A DNA stretch of 64,000 bases from the NCBI GenBank assembly GCA_965153455.1, contig OZ234499.1:2108001-2172000 (forward strand), in the 5' to 3' direction. Both the position numbers and the translations under genes were made by a program. Within the stretch, counting starts at the first letter, position 1, and each line of letters begins with the position of its first letter. The notes beneath the pieces are model-generated. The model saw nothing but the letters and a program-made list of their open reading frames with translations, made no database searches and was not told where the DNA came from. This document shows, one piece after another, positions 47,218 through 58,728 of the stretch. This stretch comes from Sphagnum compactum. Taxonomy: Eukaryota > Bryophyta > Sphagnopsida > Sphagnales.

Positions 47218-48954
47218 CTTGCTCCACTTCCCCCCAGCATGCACAAGGCGTGTTCCCAAATCCTCTTGTTCAGGATTCTCTGAACTCGCAAACCCTTCTC
47301 CACTCCACCTCGATCCAGCGACACTTTCGCCTCCCCCCAAAAAAAAAATAGAAAAGAAAATTATGACAACAGTAAGCTGCGCGACAAGAGAAGAAGAAAT
47401 CGCTGCAGCACACTAAATTTTTTTAAAAAAAAATCAGGAAAAAAAAAAAAAAAACGAAGCCTGGTAGAGCGCGAAAGCGAAGAACAACAACACAAACGAA
47501 GACTCGGTCTTTGTCGCAGGCGTCCGCGACAACCCACGACGCGTCGTCGGAGCGCACGCACTAAACAGGGGGAGATGGGGTTTGCATGGGAACCAGGAAG
47601 TGTTCCCCAGGGAATAATGTTCCATGAAGTTCCCAAAAATTTTGAACTCACATTTCACAACAACATTGCCTGGGGAACATCGATGGGAACTAGCAACAAT
47701 ACTTAAAAATAGGAAATGTTCCATGAACAAAGTTTTCGGAAAAAATTGAACTCACATTTCACAATAACTTCACCTTGTGAACATTCCTCAAAAATGTGAG
47801 ACCCAATGAAAATAATATAGTTCCCCAAGTGCTCTCTCTCCATTTGAACAAAACAAAGCCAAGTCAATTGCTACCCATTTGGATGACGTATTCCAAAATT
47901 TGGGTCCCATGAACTTTTTCATCTTAGTGTGGGATCCTATATATAAAAGCTAACATGGTGTCGGTGTGTCACAAGACGTTCTGCGTTTTAACATTACGCT
48001 GGAACCATGTTAATTTTTATATATAGGATTGCCATGATGTTGGGGGGGGGGGCCAGCACGGGCGGATTTAATTTGATTTTGGAAAAAATTGGATGCTTAG
48101 TGACAATTTTTTTTCTTTTTTTAAAAAATATTGTTAATGTGACAATTTTTTGACATCCTTTTTTTTGTGGGAAAAAAACATATCTAAAACTGAAAAAGAC
48201 AATTTTTCAAGTCTTTTCTCCTTTTTTTTGTGTGTGCAAAATAACAAAATTTGCCACAAAAAAAAGTAAGATTTTTGTGCTTAGCTTGGTTGGGCATCAA
48301 GGTGCCTAATAATAATATAAAAATTTGGGACATTTATGTTTGACAGTCAAAATAATATTATTTTACAATTCAACATTTTAATAATAGAGTTATAATTATA
48401 CGTCTTGAAAGATTTTGGTTTCTTTTAGAGGGATTTTTTGAAGATTAGGTATATTTTTTGCTATGGTGAAATAGATTTGAGTTTTCATAATTCTTCTTCT
48501 TTTGCCTTAAGATACTTTTAAATGTAAATGGAAAGACCACCATGTGACACCATGAAAAATGCGAAGGACGGGGGAGGGGTTGACAGGGTAAAGAATCAGA
48601 GTGGGCAATGGGAAGGACCGGGCGGGAGGGAGCTCGACAGGTGCATTATGCACCGGATTCACACTAGTTGGGTGTAATTGTTAGTTGGGAGGGTTGAGTT
48701 TGAACCCTTAACCACTTGGCTAATTGAGGACAATTATTTTGTTTTGTTGGATTGGAAGGCCCTCATCACTTGGGCATATTTATCAACCCACAAAAGTTTC
48801 ACACCATTTGATTGTAAATATTTTATCCAAAAAAAATATATCGAGAAGGTCAATTTATTATTATTACTAGGCGTGCTCTTAGTTCTATTACGAAAGGAGA
48901 GACTAATAAGTTAGTGAGGTCATGCTTTAAGAGCAACTCAAGAAATGCACTCTA
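47218..48954. other. ARL8 upstream region and intergenic repeats
   Basis: The first ~350 bases hold the putative ARL8 promoter/leader, including a GC-rich block (47,510-47,570, cgcaggcgtccgcgacaacc). Then 'aatgttccatgaa' plus 'ttgaactcacatttcacaa' occurs twice about 100 bases apart (47,620-47,665 and 47,715-47,765). At 48,385-48,520 there is a partial inverted copy of the dispersed repeat family (gagttttcataattcttctt). No gene recognised. Confidence 0.5.
48385..48520 (-). repeat. Dispersed repeat family copy, partial, inverted
   Basis: It contains 'gagttttcataattcttctt', 'ttttgccttaagatactttt' and 'gagttataattata', matching the inverted copy at 12.57-12.98 kb. The end that carries the MITE insertion site in copy 13.6 kb is not visible. 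It lies about 35 kb away from the other copies, so the family is dispersed and not merely local. Confidence 0.6.
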
Positions 48955-49173
48955 CTTTAGTACCTTGGCCCCTTCAACACATGTTCATCAAATACTTAAT
49001 TAATTAATTAATTTTGAGGAGTCCATTTCAACAAATGATAATATTCTTAAATATTCCATAAATTTTCTTTATTTTCCTTCCCAAAAGAATTTCAAAATGA
49101 AATATATATATTTAAGAAATTTCAACATTTCTGAAAATAGTATGACTAGTGTTAAACTTGCCCAAGTACTACA
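48955..49173. mobile_element. MITE-like element, copy 5
   Basis: The left end is ttagtaccttggccccttca and the right end tgttaaacttgcccaagtac. The interior keeps the family order, with (AATT)n, tccatttcaacaaatgataa, ccttcccaaaagaat and tcaacatttctgaaaatagt. TA flanks both GTACC ends. More diverged than copies 1 and 4, and lying 31 kb from them. Confidence 0.8.
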
Positions 49174-49908
49174 TTGTTGGTGGCAAATACCAATTAATTA
49201 TCAGACCCAAAGTTAGTGTCAATTGTTCACCCCTTCCCCCACCAATAAACAATAAATACAAAAAATATATACAATGAGGGAGAATATAAATGTCCCAAGT
49301 AGCATTTTATTTTACTCTCACAAACAAGATCTTTTTATTCACTATTATTCACTAGTGAGCTTATTCAAGTAAAGTTGACCTCAAATTCATCATGGTAACC
49401 TAACCTAGGGAAGAAAAAAAAAAGGTAATTGGGTAGGTAGGTAAGTATGTATATCATAACATATACATACTAGATAGGTAGGTACATACAATACTAGATT
49501 GATACTAGATAAGTAGATGTATGTAGGATGGGTAGTTAACTATTTGGTTGCATAAGAAAATTGGGTTAGAGAGAGTGACAAACAATAGTAATGGAATGGA
49601 AGAAGATGTGTCAAATTTTGTGTTTGTCATGGGTAGGTTTTTCAATGGCATTTTTTTCGATGAAAAGAAAAAGCAAGAGTAGTCATACAATTGGGGGAAA
49701 TTCTCAGAGAGTATATGAGCAACTATTGGTGGAGAGATTATTGCCTTACTAGGTACTCATAAGTGCAAAGGAGGAAAAAGGAAAAAAAAGAGAAAAACTC
49801 AATTGCAAATAGTGTTTGAGAAAAGCTCTCATTCATTCATGTACTTATAAACCCACTTACTTAATTGTGAAGATCTAAAGTATGCGAGTATTACACAAAC
49901 AAGATCTT
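49174..49908. other. Intergenic / 3' region of the DnaJ gene
   Basis: AT-rich, with overlapping short words gtaggtaggtaagta and tagataggtaggtac near 49,430-49,500. There is no gene signal. The part close to 49,900 may be the 3' untranslated region of the DnaJ gene. Confidence 0.5.
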
Positions 49909-51489
49909 CTATGTGAGGAATTTTTTCAGGCCTGCTTTTTGATCATTAGTTAACTGGGTTGGGAATTTGATGTCAAACTTGATGCAGAGGTTGCCTCTTC
50001 TTCCTGGCTCCCTTGCAACTGGCATACCTTCCCTGGGGACAACTTTTTCGTACCCGGGTTGGAGTATGTCAGGACAAGGAATGCTCAAAGTCCTTCCATC
50101 AAGAGTCTGGATGGTTACTGTAAAGCCTGTGAGCGCTTCGAGAAGGGAGACTTTGTGTGTCACAATAAGATCATTCCCATCACGTTTAAATAAGTTGTCT
50201 GGTCGCTCATCCACAACAAACACTAGATCTGCTGCCACCACACCTGGTTGCCCATTCCCTTTCTCTGGGAAGGTAATTCTGGTTCCTTTCTTCCACCCGG
50301 GCTTCACCTCTATCATTAGTACCTCATCTACTTGTGTTGTCTTGCTGCACAAATGAAAACAACAAAAGAGAAAGTGTAACAAAGTCATCTAAGTTGTGGA
50401 ACCAACAGTCGTCCATTTGCACAAAAAGAGAGGAAAAGCAAAAGCAGAAGCAGCAACAGAAGATAAGTTCAATTCCACAAGATGCTCTAAAAGCCACAGG
50501 AAGTTTGTCATCCATAGTCCTCCATACCCAACACTGAAACATCAGTTTGAAGACATTTTCGAAAATTTGCTGATGAGGTACACATTGATCTACATTGCAT
50601 GCTAAGTCTAGAATCAGAAGTTTGTATGCAAACAAAAACGATGTTTTCAGCTTACTGGAGATGCATGTGGAGATAGCTTCAGCTTCAATTCAGGTAGGGG
50701 CGGGGGGGAAAGGGCAAGAAAACAAAGAGGAAGAAGTGGATAATCACCCGCTTGCATCAGCCAGATTTCTTGAGATCCTCATCTTTCTTGTAGAACCCCT
50801 ATAAAGCTCCTGAAGTGTGCATTGCAGCTTGCTTTCAACAATGGCAGCTTTGCGAGGACCATCAGATGATCTGTGTGAGCCACGACATGAATGAAATGTA
50901 GTTTCAGTACCACCAAAGCCTCCAAACATGCCATCACCAAAAGCGCGGTGTCTGCCACTGGAGCTCCCAATCCCTCCAAAACCCGCAAATGGACTTGACC
51001 CACCGAAAAACTCAGCAAATATATCCTCTGCATTCCGAGGGTTGAATGCAAATGAGCTTGTGGAGGATCCACCATTGGAAAAGCTTTGGGATCCACCTGG
51101 ACTCGGTTGCGGAACACCTCCCTTCAAACCTTCTTCCCCATACTTGTCATATACAACACGCTTCTGAGGATCACTCAATACCTGCAGCCCCAAAGAGCTT
51201 GAATTTTGATTGTGCAACATTCTTGTGTCCTTGAGAATGTGCCCAAAATACATACATCACAGCACATTTCACCACAATTCTGATGCAAAAGGAACAAAGA
51301 AAAAGGATAATAGCCAAATCAGACCTCATAAGCTTCAGCAATCTCCTTGAATTTGGCTTCTGCTGTTTTCTTGTTATTGGGGTTCTTATCAGGGTGCCAT
51401 TTCATTGCTAACTTGCGGTAAGCCTTTTTGAGATCATCTTCAGAAGCCCCCTTGCCAACCTTGAGAACATAGTAGTAATCCGCACCCAT
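49909..51489 (-). CDS. Class B (type II) DnaJ/HSP40 co-chaperone, 3 exons, 344 aa
   Basis: Cytosolic/nuclear J-domain partner of HSP70: the J domain stimulates HSP70 ATPase activity and the C-terminal beta domains hold client proteins. Exons: 51,489-51,325; 51,181-50,748; 50,344-49,909, with GT..AG ends and phases 0 and 2. Residues 1-70 are the J domain with HPD at 32-34 (KWHPDKNP). A Gly/Phe/Ser-rich linker follows, including [19 protein letters not shown] and FGGFGG. The C-terminal half has [71 protein letters not shown] and [15 protein letters not shown], and ends KKFLT. It lacks the four CxxCxGxG zinc modules, so it is DNAJB1/4-like and not class A. The start ATG opens the J domain at its normal place. 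Confidence 0.95.
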
Positions 51490-52833
51490 TCCCAGGGTCA
51501 AAAGTTAAGTTCAATCAGGGTTTTCATTATTACTAGAGCTTCTGCATCCAAGTTGCAATGGATCATCACCAGTGTAGTATATATGCTATGCATTTGACCC
51601 ACAAAGTTTCAGGTTGATGTGGTAGTATATAACGTGTCTTTTCTTAGGGTTGAAAAATGCATGGGCGTCACAAGTGCATTGTTATGTAATGCAGATCACA
51701 AGCTCCAAATTACAGATACTTGCAACTGACTGTGGCTTGCTTGCTGTCATTGTCACCAGCATCAAGCAATTATTGATTTTAGCGTGATTTCAATCCACAG
51801 CTTATAAAATCACTGATGAAAACTGCAAACTCCACAAATACCCAAAAACTGATATGGAAGAAACCCTAACTGTAAAAGGGCAAGCACATCAATGCCAAAG
51901 TCTGACATCTAACTCAGACATGTAATGCACACAAAAAGCACATGGCCCTTGCTGCACACACACCACATCATAGAACAGCAGAAATGCAAGAGAAGAATGC
52001 ATTGATGAGCAAGAGCAAAATGTGCCCATAAGCCACATCTTCAGGTGCCATGGCTGGCAAAGGAATCAATTGAAAATAATTTTCGAAACACCCAACATAG
52101 TAACTTTGGCTTTAAAATCAGCACCATAGTGACAGTGATATCTACAAAGATTCAATATAGAAAGTACAATCGTGAAACATATATGTTCAAGAAATTATTA
52201 CAGGTCGGTTGCATAAAAAAGCATCTTATATGGACCTAGACAAAAATTGTGAAACCACGAGCTTCAGACAAAAAGTACCGTAGTGCTCATCACGTTACAA
52301 CAAATGAAGTCTGAAATCACACGTAAAATTTGTGTGTTCAGGGTGGGGAACCTTAATGAAGTGTTTCCATGATCATGATTTCAAATTTGCTCTAATAAAA
52401 TTGTGGCATGGGAAATTTTTCCCTGGAGTCTAGAGTTCTCTGGTTGCAAATAACCAAGAACTCATGAAGTTTACCCCCAAAAAAAACTTGTTGCAACAAC
52501 CCTATTTCTTCTCACCCATCACTAGATTGCACAGAGACAGAGAGCTAGGGCACAAGGGGGGGAAGAAGGCGTGTGCTGGGTTGACACAACTCTTGGGCTG
52601 TTGAGTCGCTCCAGATGAGCAAGCAACAGGCCTCCTGGAAACAAGAGGAGTGTGTAACCGCATCTCTTTAGAACCGCATCATGAGCTGCAACCGTTCATG
52701 AGCTGCTTGCCGCTTGCAAACCCTAAACCCTAAAAAGAAAACAACTCCTGCTGCATCATCACCAGGCCTACTAGACTCCCCCAAGAATCGATTTTCGGAA
52801 AAATCGGTCTTCACAATTTCTTGCTCACTACTG

Positions 52834-52894
<61 letters not shown>

Positions 52895-54105
52895 TCCTCC
52901 TCGCCCAAAAGCAAGCACTCCCTCTGCAAGCAATCATTCATGATTCCGTCCTGCTCCACATGACCCACAAGATTCAAATCTTTGATTCTAGACTCCTGGG
53001 AATCTTTGACCCACACCATCCATCGGTCGATCGGTGCGTCTCGAGAGTGCATTCTTCGGATTTTCCAACCGTCAGTCTCCTCGAGTCTCTTCGCATGCGC
53101 AGCAGATCTCAAGCGTAAAAGATGGCCACCCTAAACCAAACCAGCTTGGGCTGGATGGTACCTAACCAGGGTTGGTAACCGGGAGTGGGGGGGGGGGGGG
53201 GGGGAGGGGGGGGGGCAAGATCTCAAGAGTAAGTAAAAGATGGCGGTCCTTAACCAAACCAGAAGCTGGGTGGTGACCAGGATTAGTAACCGGGGTTCAT
53301 GGCCCATGTGCGATATGTTTGCCCGGTCTGCCCGGTCTGAAAAGTCACTATGGGAGGTGAATTAAAAGTGAACCCTACTTCTTACCCTGAAAATAATGGG
53401 GTGTGTGTGTGTGTGTGTGTGTTTAGGGTTTTGGCCCTAAACCCTAAACCCTAAACCACCCCCAAAAAAAAAATCATTGACAATGACATACACATCATTT
53501 TAGGGTTTTGGCATCACTACTCTTTTCTTAATAGCAAGTGCACACCCATGACCATATAACTAAATGGTCTAAGAAATAGGTCTTAATATATGTCATTTGG
53601 GGTTGAATCATTGACTAATGTTGAGAGACAAATTGATGGTATTTTGCAACTTGTATTTTCAACTTTGCATTAAGCTTCCCTTGATGGTGGTGGGCATTGG
53701 ATGCAGAGAAATTTTTTTGTCCATGTATGTTTCAAGAACACCTCATTCCCATGAAGAGAGCTTCCAACCTGTGTATAAAGAAGATCGAATTTGGTACTTT
53801 AAATTGTCATGTGTGTGATGTGTAATTATTCTCCATAGAGAGAGAGAGAGAGAGAGGTGAAGTCATTTGAATATATTACGAATATTAAGTGATGAAGATT
53901 AAACGAATTTTATAGCTCTCTTCGAGAATGCATTTTAATGGCCCACAATTTGTATTGATCATACTTTCTATGAGTGTGGGGGTCAAGGAACATCAACATT
54001 TTTAGGGTAGAGCATCATCAAACATATACCTATCATTGAAAACTTTCTCATATTCTCCTCATTCATAAATCCTAAACCCTAAACCCCTGAACGAAACGTC
54101 CAGAG
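51490..54105. other. Intergenic region with microsatellites and a long G tract
   Basis: It holds a (CT)n-(CA)n compound microsatellite (52,836-52,891), telomere-like CCCTAAA pairs (52,720-52,737), a G-tract of 18 then 10 G (53,187-53,215), a (GT)n run (53,399-53,424) followed at once by tttaggg/ccctaaa words (53,425-53,458), and a (GA)n run (53,838-53,857). Short frames here are made by the microsatellites. No gene recognised. Confidence 0.55.
53187..53215 (+). repeat. Long poly-G tract (G18-A-G10)
   Basis: Two G-runs are separated by one A. A tract this long meets the usual G-quadruplex pattern many times over. The exact length may be unreliable because sequencing and assembly handle such runs poorly. 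Confidence 0.9.
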
Positions 54106-54124
54106 GGTGGGCCCCACCTTCCGC

Positions 54125-54200
54125 CTGACACGTGGGGATATGACACGTCTCCAGTAGACGTGGCAATCATCTGGCTAGCCGATGGCCTACATCCACGTGG
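54125..54200 (+). promoter_or_regulatory. Cluster of ACGT / G-box (ABRE-like) elements
   Basis: Within about 75 bases there are two perfect CACGTG G-boxes (54,129-54,134 and 54,194-54,199), an ACGTGGC ABRE core (54,158-54,164) and one further gACACGTc (54,142-54,149). They lie 200-270 bases upstream of the start codon at 54,399. Several ACGT cores close together are the standard arrangement of abscisic-acid-responsive plant promoters bound by bZIP factors. That this one responds to ABA is inference. Confidence 0.65.
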
Positions 54201-54398
54201 TTCGCCTTCCTGCTGACTTCTCGCAAGCCGCTGTTGTTTCTGTTATTATTGTTGCAGAATTGTTGTAGAATTTGTCGTAGAATTTGTGTCGTCGTTGTGT
54301 AGAAATTTTGTTGTATAAAATCTTTGGTTCGATTGTTTTTGTCTCTGTGTTTTTGGATTAATCTGTTTGGTGGGTGTTGGTGCAGGACGCTGGCAGTA

Positions 54399-55443
54399 AT
54401 GGGGTATGAGAAGTCGGGGATCACCAGGGCGGACGTGAAGAGGTATGTGATCTGCTTTTGTCAACCTTTTCAATGCCTTGTCAAGTGGTTATGTTTTGGG
54501 TGGTGTTGCAATGGATGATTGCACATGGTGGTGGTGGTCATGAGACCTATGCTTGAGCTACACTTTGTTTTGTTTGAAAATTTTGAGTGAATCCCTTTTC
54601 TGTTGAGCCATTTTATGTTCCTCACAGCAGTGGTTTTTTTTTGTATTGTGGAATTTGAGGAGAGCTGAACCCCTTGCCTTAAACAGCCTTAAACCCGAAA
54701 ACCCTAAACCCGAAAACCCTCGGTCACAACTTTTGCATTTTAGAGGAGCTTAGATAGAATCCTTGATTTGGTCTTTGCATATATCGTGGTAAGAATTTTG
54801 TGGGTTTGAAGGAATCACTCTCCGGGTTTTTCTTTTTTTCATGGAATTTGTTGTTCAATCTTTCAACTTTTGACAGTTTAGGGTTCAGAATTTAGGCATC
54901 TTTTGGTAATATAATTGCTGCTTGATTCGTATTTCTTATTTTATTTTTGGTTACAGTTTTGCGATGTCTTCTCCCAACTCTAGCACCGACACACAAATTC
55001 ACAGCTCTGACATCAGTGCTGGCATTGAGACAGGCTCTACAGTGGGGAGTGATCTGACCACCAATGCAACATCACGGATGCATTCTTCTTCTTCTTCTTC
55101 TTCTTCTTCTTCTTCTGCTATAAGTCATGACATCCTTGATATCATCAAGGATGCAGAAGGCAGAGCCATAAACACAACAACAAGTGCAGAGGAGGATCAG
55201 AAAGGACAAGAGAGTCAAGCATCTGGTGGGGGTTGCATCCCTGACCTTAAGCCCACCACCCACAATGCTTATGGACGGGGCATCTATGGAACTGATCCTG
55301 AAGTTGCAACATCACCCAGGAACCTTGAAAGAGTAACAATCGATTCCCAAAGCACTGAAGGTCTGACCTCAGAGATGCATGATGATACACACAACAAAGA
55401 TGTGGAGACTACTTCTATGGGCAAACAAGGTCAGACATTGTAG
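54399..55443 (+). CDS. Two-exon gene for a small disordered Ser/Thr-rich protein, 176 aa, unrecognised
   Basis: Exon 1 (54,399-54,442) encodes MGYEKSGITRADVK. A GTATGT donor and a TTACAG acceptor join it in frame to exon 2 (54,957-55,443): SFAMSSPNSSTDTQIHSSD and onward to the TAG stop. The protein is hydrophilic, rich in Ser, Thr, Asp, Glu and Gly, with an 11-Ser run from a TCT microsatellite, and has no membrane segment or known domain. The most conserved-looking part is CIPDLKPTTHNAYGRGIYGT near residue 115. The G-box/ABRE cluster upstream and the disordered composition would suit a stress- or desiccation-linked (LEA-like) protein, but I cannot assign it to a named LEA family. A downstream Met within SFAMSS could also serve as the start. 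Confidence 0.55.
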
Positions 55444-57279
55444 TTGAATCCTACATCCAGTGATTCACCACCAACAATGGTACCCAAGATTTTTGCAAAG
55501 ATTTTCCTCCAGGTTGAGGACATTGTTATATGTTCAACTCAAGGGGCAATGTTTCTCTCCATTTCTCTCCATCTCAAGGACGAAATCTTGGTACCTTCTG
55601 CACATGAGATCACTGTCTTCTAGGAAATCAATCGATCACCCAACACGATGCACAATGTTGCCTGGTTTGCTGACATCCAAATTTGAGAAAGACTTTGAAA
55701 TGAAAGCTCAAGTTGACAAATCCTTTTCATGGGTAATGAATTGTGTTGGGTGTCCATAATTCACCATTGCAAGGAGTTCTTCCTCTGTGAATGTACCTAC
55801 CAACTTGGTTTCTGGTGCTGGCAATTGCAGCAGCAGGGGGCAAGCAATCAATCACTCTGTTGTGAATTGTGTTTCTCTTTTGTTTTTGAGTGTGCAAACT
55901 CAGAGTCAAAGGGGTGAGATATATGTCTTATAAAACCAGTGCAACCAGAGGCAATGTTTTCTTCATCTGTTGCAATACATGCCAAATTGTAGATACCAGA
56001 GGTTTGTGTATGAGGTAATTGTTATTGGAAGGGGGGTTCATGGGCAGTAATTGGGAGGCTGCGGCAACTGGGGCCCAATTACAACCAGAAAGCCCTGCTC
56101 TGCTGTTTCTTTAGTGTATGTTATAGACTGTGTTGGGTGGTTCTTTGAATTTTTAAATGAACTGCTGGTAGGGTAGAGCGGCCCATCACCAATCATTAGC
56201 CTATCACCGATCACTTTGGCAGATCTTTCTCAATTCTTCTCCATTTTGAGTGATTTAAAATGTTATAGGAGTGCCTTCTCAAGCTCTACATATAATGTTG
56301 GAAATGCAAAGCCAAAGGAGCAGTAAAGAAAATATGATATTTCAAACTATAAAATGTAGTTTTTTTTTCATTTTTCTTTATTTTGACCCTTCCTACTTCA
56401 TCAGTGCATAACTTTCTCATTTCTTTTCGTTCAAATTGAGTGATTTAAACTACTTTGAAAGTGCCATCTTAAGCTTTACAAATCATCTTCTAACTCTAAA
56501 GGCAACAGAGTAACATAACTATTTTGAAATCACCATCTTAAGCTTTGCAAATCATCTTCTTCTAACTCTGAAGGCAACAGAATAATGTTTGAGGATTTTT
56601 TTGAGGGGATTGGAAATAGGCTATGAGCTGTTTGGTCAAGAATTTTCTGTAAAAACAACCTCCCCTACTTGGTGGGGGGGGGGGGCCGTAACTTCTCACC
56701 TTCAGTTCATTTTTGTTGATTTTTAGTGCGATAGATGTGTCAAGAGGAGCGCTCCATTTACTCTTTGGACACCATAAACAATGGGCCCTCCGACAAAAAT
56801 GACAAGCAAACCCTGCCTTAAATGATTGCTCGTAGACTGTTTTACCCTACCAGTTCTTTGAAAAACGTTCAAGATCGAAAAACTACCAGTTCCAGTTACT
56901 TCAAAAACTTAAAAAACCAGCAGGTCTCATGACAGAACTAGATTCCTGGGATTAAGGGATTTTTTCCAAATGCTTTATGTAACCAAATGCAATATTATTA
57001 GGAAAGAAATTGTCTTATCACCAAATTTCTTCAAGGTTTATCACAAATGCAGAAAGATCAAATATTAAGGGGGAAAAATGTTGTTATCACATGACATGCT
57101 AGATCCTTTGTCGTATTATTTTTCATTATTCTTTATGTTAGTCACATTCTCATCTAGCTAAAGCTGCTTTTGCCAGTGCCCTGTGAAAAGACATTGCCAT
57201 AGAGAAGCAGAACATCAACAAACATTTGTCAAACATTTGTTTCGGAAGTGTGATTTGCAAACAATCCCAGTTCATGTTT
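55444..57279. other. Intergenic; contains an inverted-repeat-bounded segment
   Basis: The first part may be the 3' untranslated region of the preceding gene. From 56,166 to 56,852 a segment is bounded by 'ggtagggtagagcgg' and the reverse complement of 'agactgttttaccctacc'. Inside, 'accatcttaagctttgcaaa' with 'tcatcttctaactctgaagg' occurs twice (about 56,464-56,512 and 56,530-56,585). A G-tract lies at 56,675-56,685. No gene recognised. Confidence 0.5.
56166..56852. mobile_element. Possible non-autonomous inverted-repeat element
   Basis: The left end ctggtagggtagagc and the right end (reverse complement ctggtagggtaaaac) match over about 12 of 15 bases. The same left-end phrase, 'gtagaaccacccgtcaccaa' with 'tcatta', appears near 61,957-61,985, followed by a similar interior, so it is probably a repeat family. 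'ttctttgaa' stands outside both ends (56,141 and 56,854) but not directly abutting on the left, so a target duplication is unproven. Confidence 0.4.
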
Positions 57280-57700
57280 CTTTTGCAGTGCTTCAGTATT
57301 TGCATGAAGGTGAGAAGCGAGAAATTGTTCATCAAAACTTGTCAGGAGGAAACATACTACTTTCAGACACAGATGGAATCACTATACTATCAGATTCCAG
57401 CTCAAATGACAGCATAGTATAACAAGACTATACTCCAGTCAAAAATTGCTGGCATCATAAGGGTTATTTGGCAGGAGAATATGTGTATGGCATGCCTGAA
57501 AGACAAATCGGAAATCCAAGGTCATTCAGAGCACTCTCTCTTGAACTTCCAACAGGCAGTTATTGTCGATGTGAAAAACTGCTGAACTTTCACCAGCACA
57601 TATACTTGGGTTAAGACATCATGAAGATTATAGATCCAAGGTTACAATCACTGTATCCAGCAACCAAGGCATGAAGAAGTAGAGGTAAGCCAGTATGCCC
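57280..57700 (+). pseudogene. Receptor-like protein kinase remnant
   Basis: Pieces of a plant receptor-kinase catalytic domain appear in order but out of frame: LQYLHEG..REIVHQNLSGGNILLSD (57,290-57,370), where active kinases have HRDLKxxNILLD; then GYLAGEYVYGMPE (about 57,461-57,500) in place of the usual GYLAPEYxxxG; then IMKIIDPRLQSLYPA (about 57,620-57,665). Stops (for example TAG at about 57,418 and TAA near 57,460) and frame changes separate them. The catalytic Asp of the HRD motif is replaced, so the copy is dead. Only the middle and end of the kinase lobe are visible; no extracellular domain was found. Confidence 0.6.
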
Positions 57701-58728
57701 TTAGCTCATGCTGTCAGATGTCTTCCTAAGAAGGTTCTGATTATTCTTAGCTGCCACAAAGAGCAGCCATAGGGGCCTCCTGCACCCTAGCGATGGATCT
57801 TGAAGAACCCAGCTGTTCACCACTTGGATGGATGCTGAGCATCTGGTAAAGTGAAGGATAAAAATTTGTGCAAACTTCCAGAAATTTCTGTATACTTAAT
57901 ATAAATAGTCAAAATCAAAGTGTTGAAAAATAACTCAATAGCAAAGGTTATAGAGATTTCAGATCTAACTACATATCAGCAATTGAAAGTGAGAGGAAAC
58001 CTCACCCTAAAGAATAGAGAAAACGGAACCAAAACAGAACCAAAGATAAGTGGCAGTTGAACAACAGTGACAGACATAAGTGTTCGGCAACCTTCAACAG
58101 CAACATGTACAATATTTGACAAAGTACCACAACATCCCCACTGACTTCAGACATACATGTTCGGCAACTTTCAACAGCAACATGTATGGTACTGACCAAC
58201 CACCACAACATCTCACTGACTTCATCAGCTCCTGAGCAGCAGGTGGAGATATAACAAACATACTGAGAGAAGTCTGTCTACAATGGGAAAACATAGCCAT
58301 TAAACTGGCTAGCTCAACAAAACATAACAGAGAAGGAGAAGACCAAAGAAACCAAAGGGATAGTGGAATACAAACAGAGAGAGACAGAAACAAAGAAATA
58401 AAAGAGAAGGAAATGAAAGCCTCAAGCAAAAGAAGCTGAAAAAAAGAACAGAGAAAAAGACAGAACTTTAAGAGCATGAACTTCTGAGGACCGAACAGAA
58501 ACCAAATTGCTGACACGGTGCTAGTACAGCTACACCTGGTGAAACTTGACCAAGACAAATCTTGCCTTACTCATCAGAAACAGAGTGAAGTTTGTTCAAC
58601 TGTTTGCAACTGAACTGACAAAAACCTTGGGTACCATTGCAGGTGCCCCTCCTGAACCACCTATCATGAAATCAAACTCTTTGAACATGGCATCAGTCAA
58701 CCTTGTTCCTCTGATCATAGTTTGTGGG
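57701..58728. other. Intergenic, with a 77-bp tandem duplication
   Basis: 'tgttcggcaac' starts at 58,081 and 58,158, each followed by 'ttcaacagcaacatgta', 'ccacaacatc' and 'ctgacttca'. This is a 77-bp direct duplication spanning about 58,070-58,225. Long minus-strand frames here (up to 154 codons) are Leu/Phe/Ser-rich and come from purine-rich + strand DNA (58,330-58,470). I do not regard them as coding. Confidence 0.5.

Noticed and set aside
48675-48725. tRNA-like words (gagtttgaacccttaaccac)
   Set aside because: Only a T-arm-like phrase is present; no acceptor stem, anticodon arm or complete cloverleaf could be drawn.
58094-58558. 154-codon minus-strand frame
   Set aside because: Low-complexity Leu/Phe/Ser composition from purine-rich DNA plus a 77-bp tandem duplication; no domain recognised.
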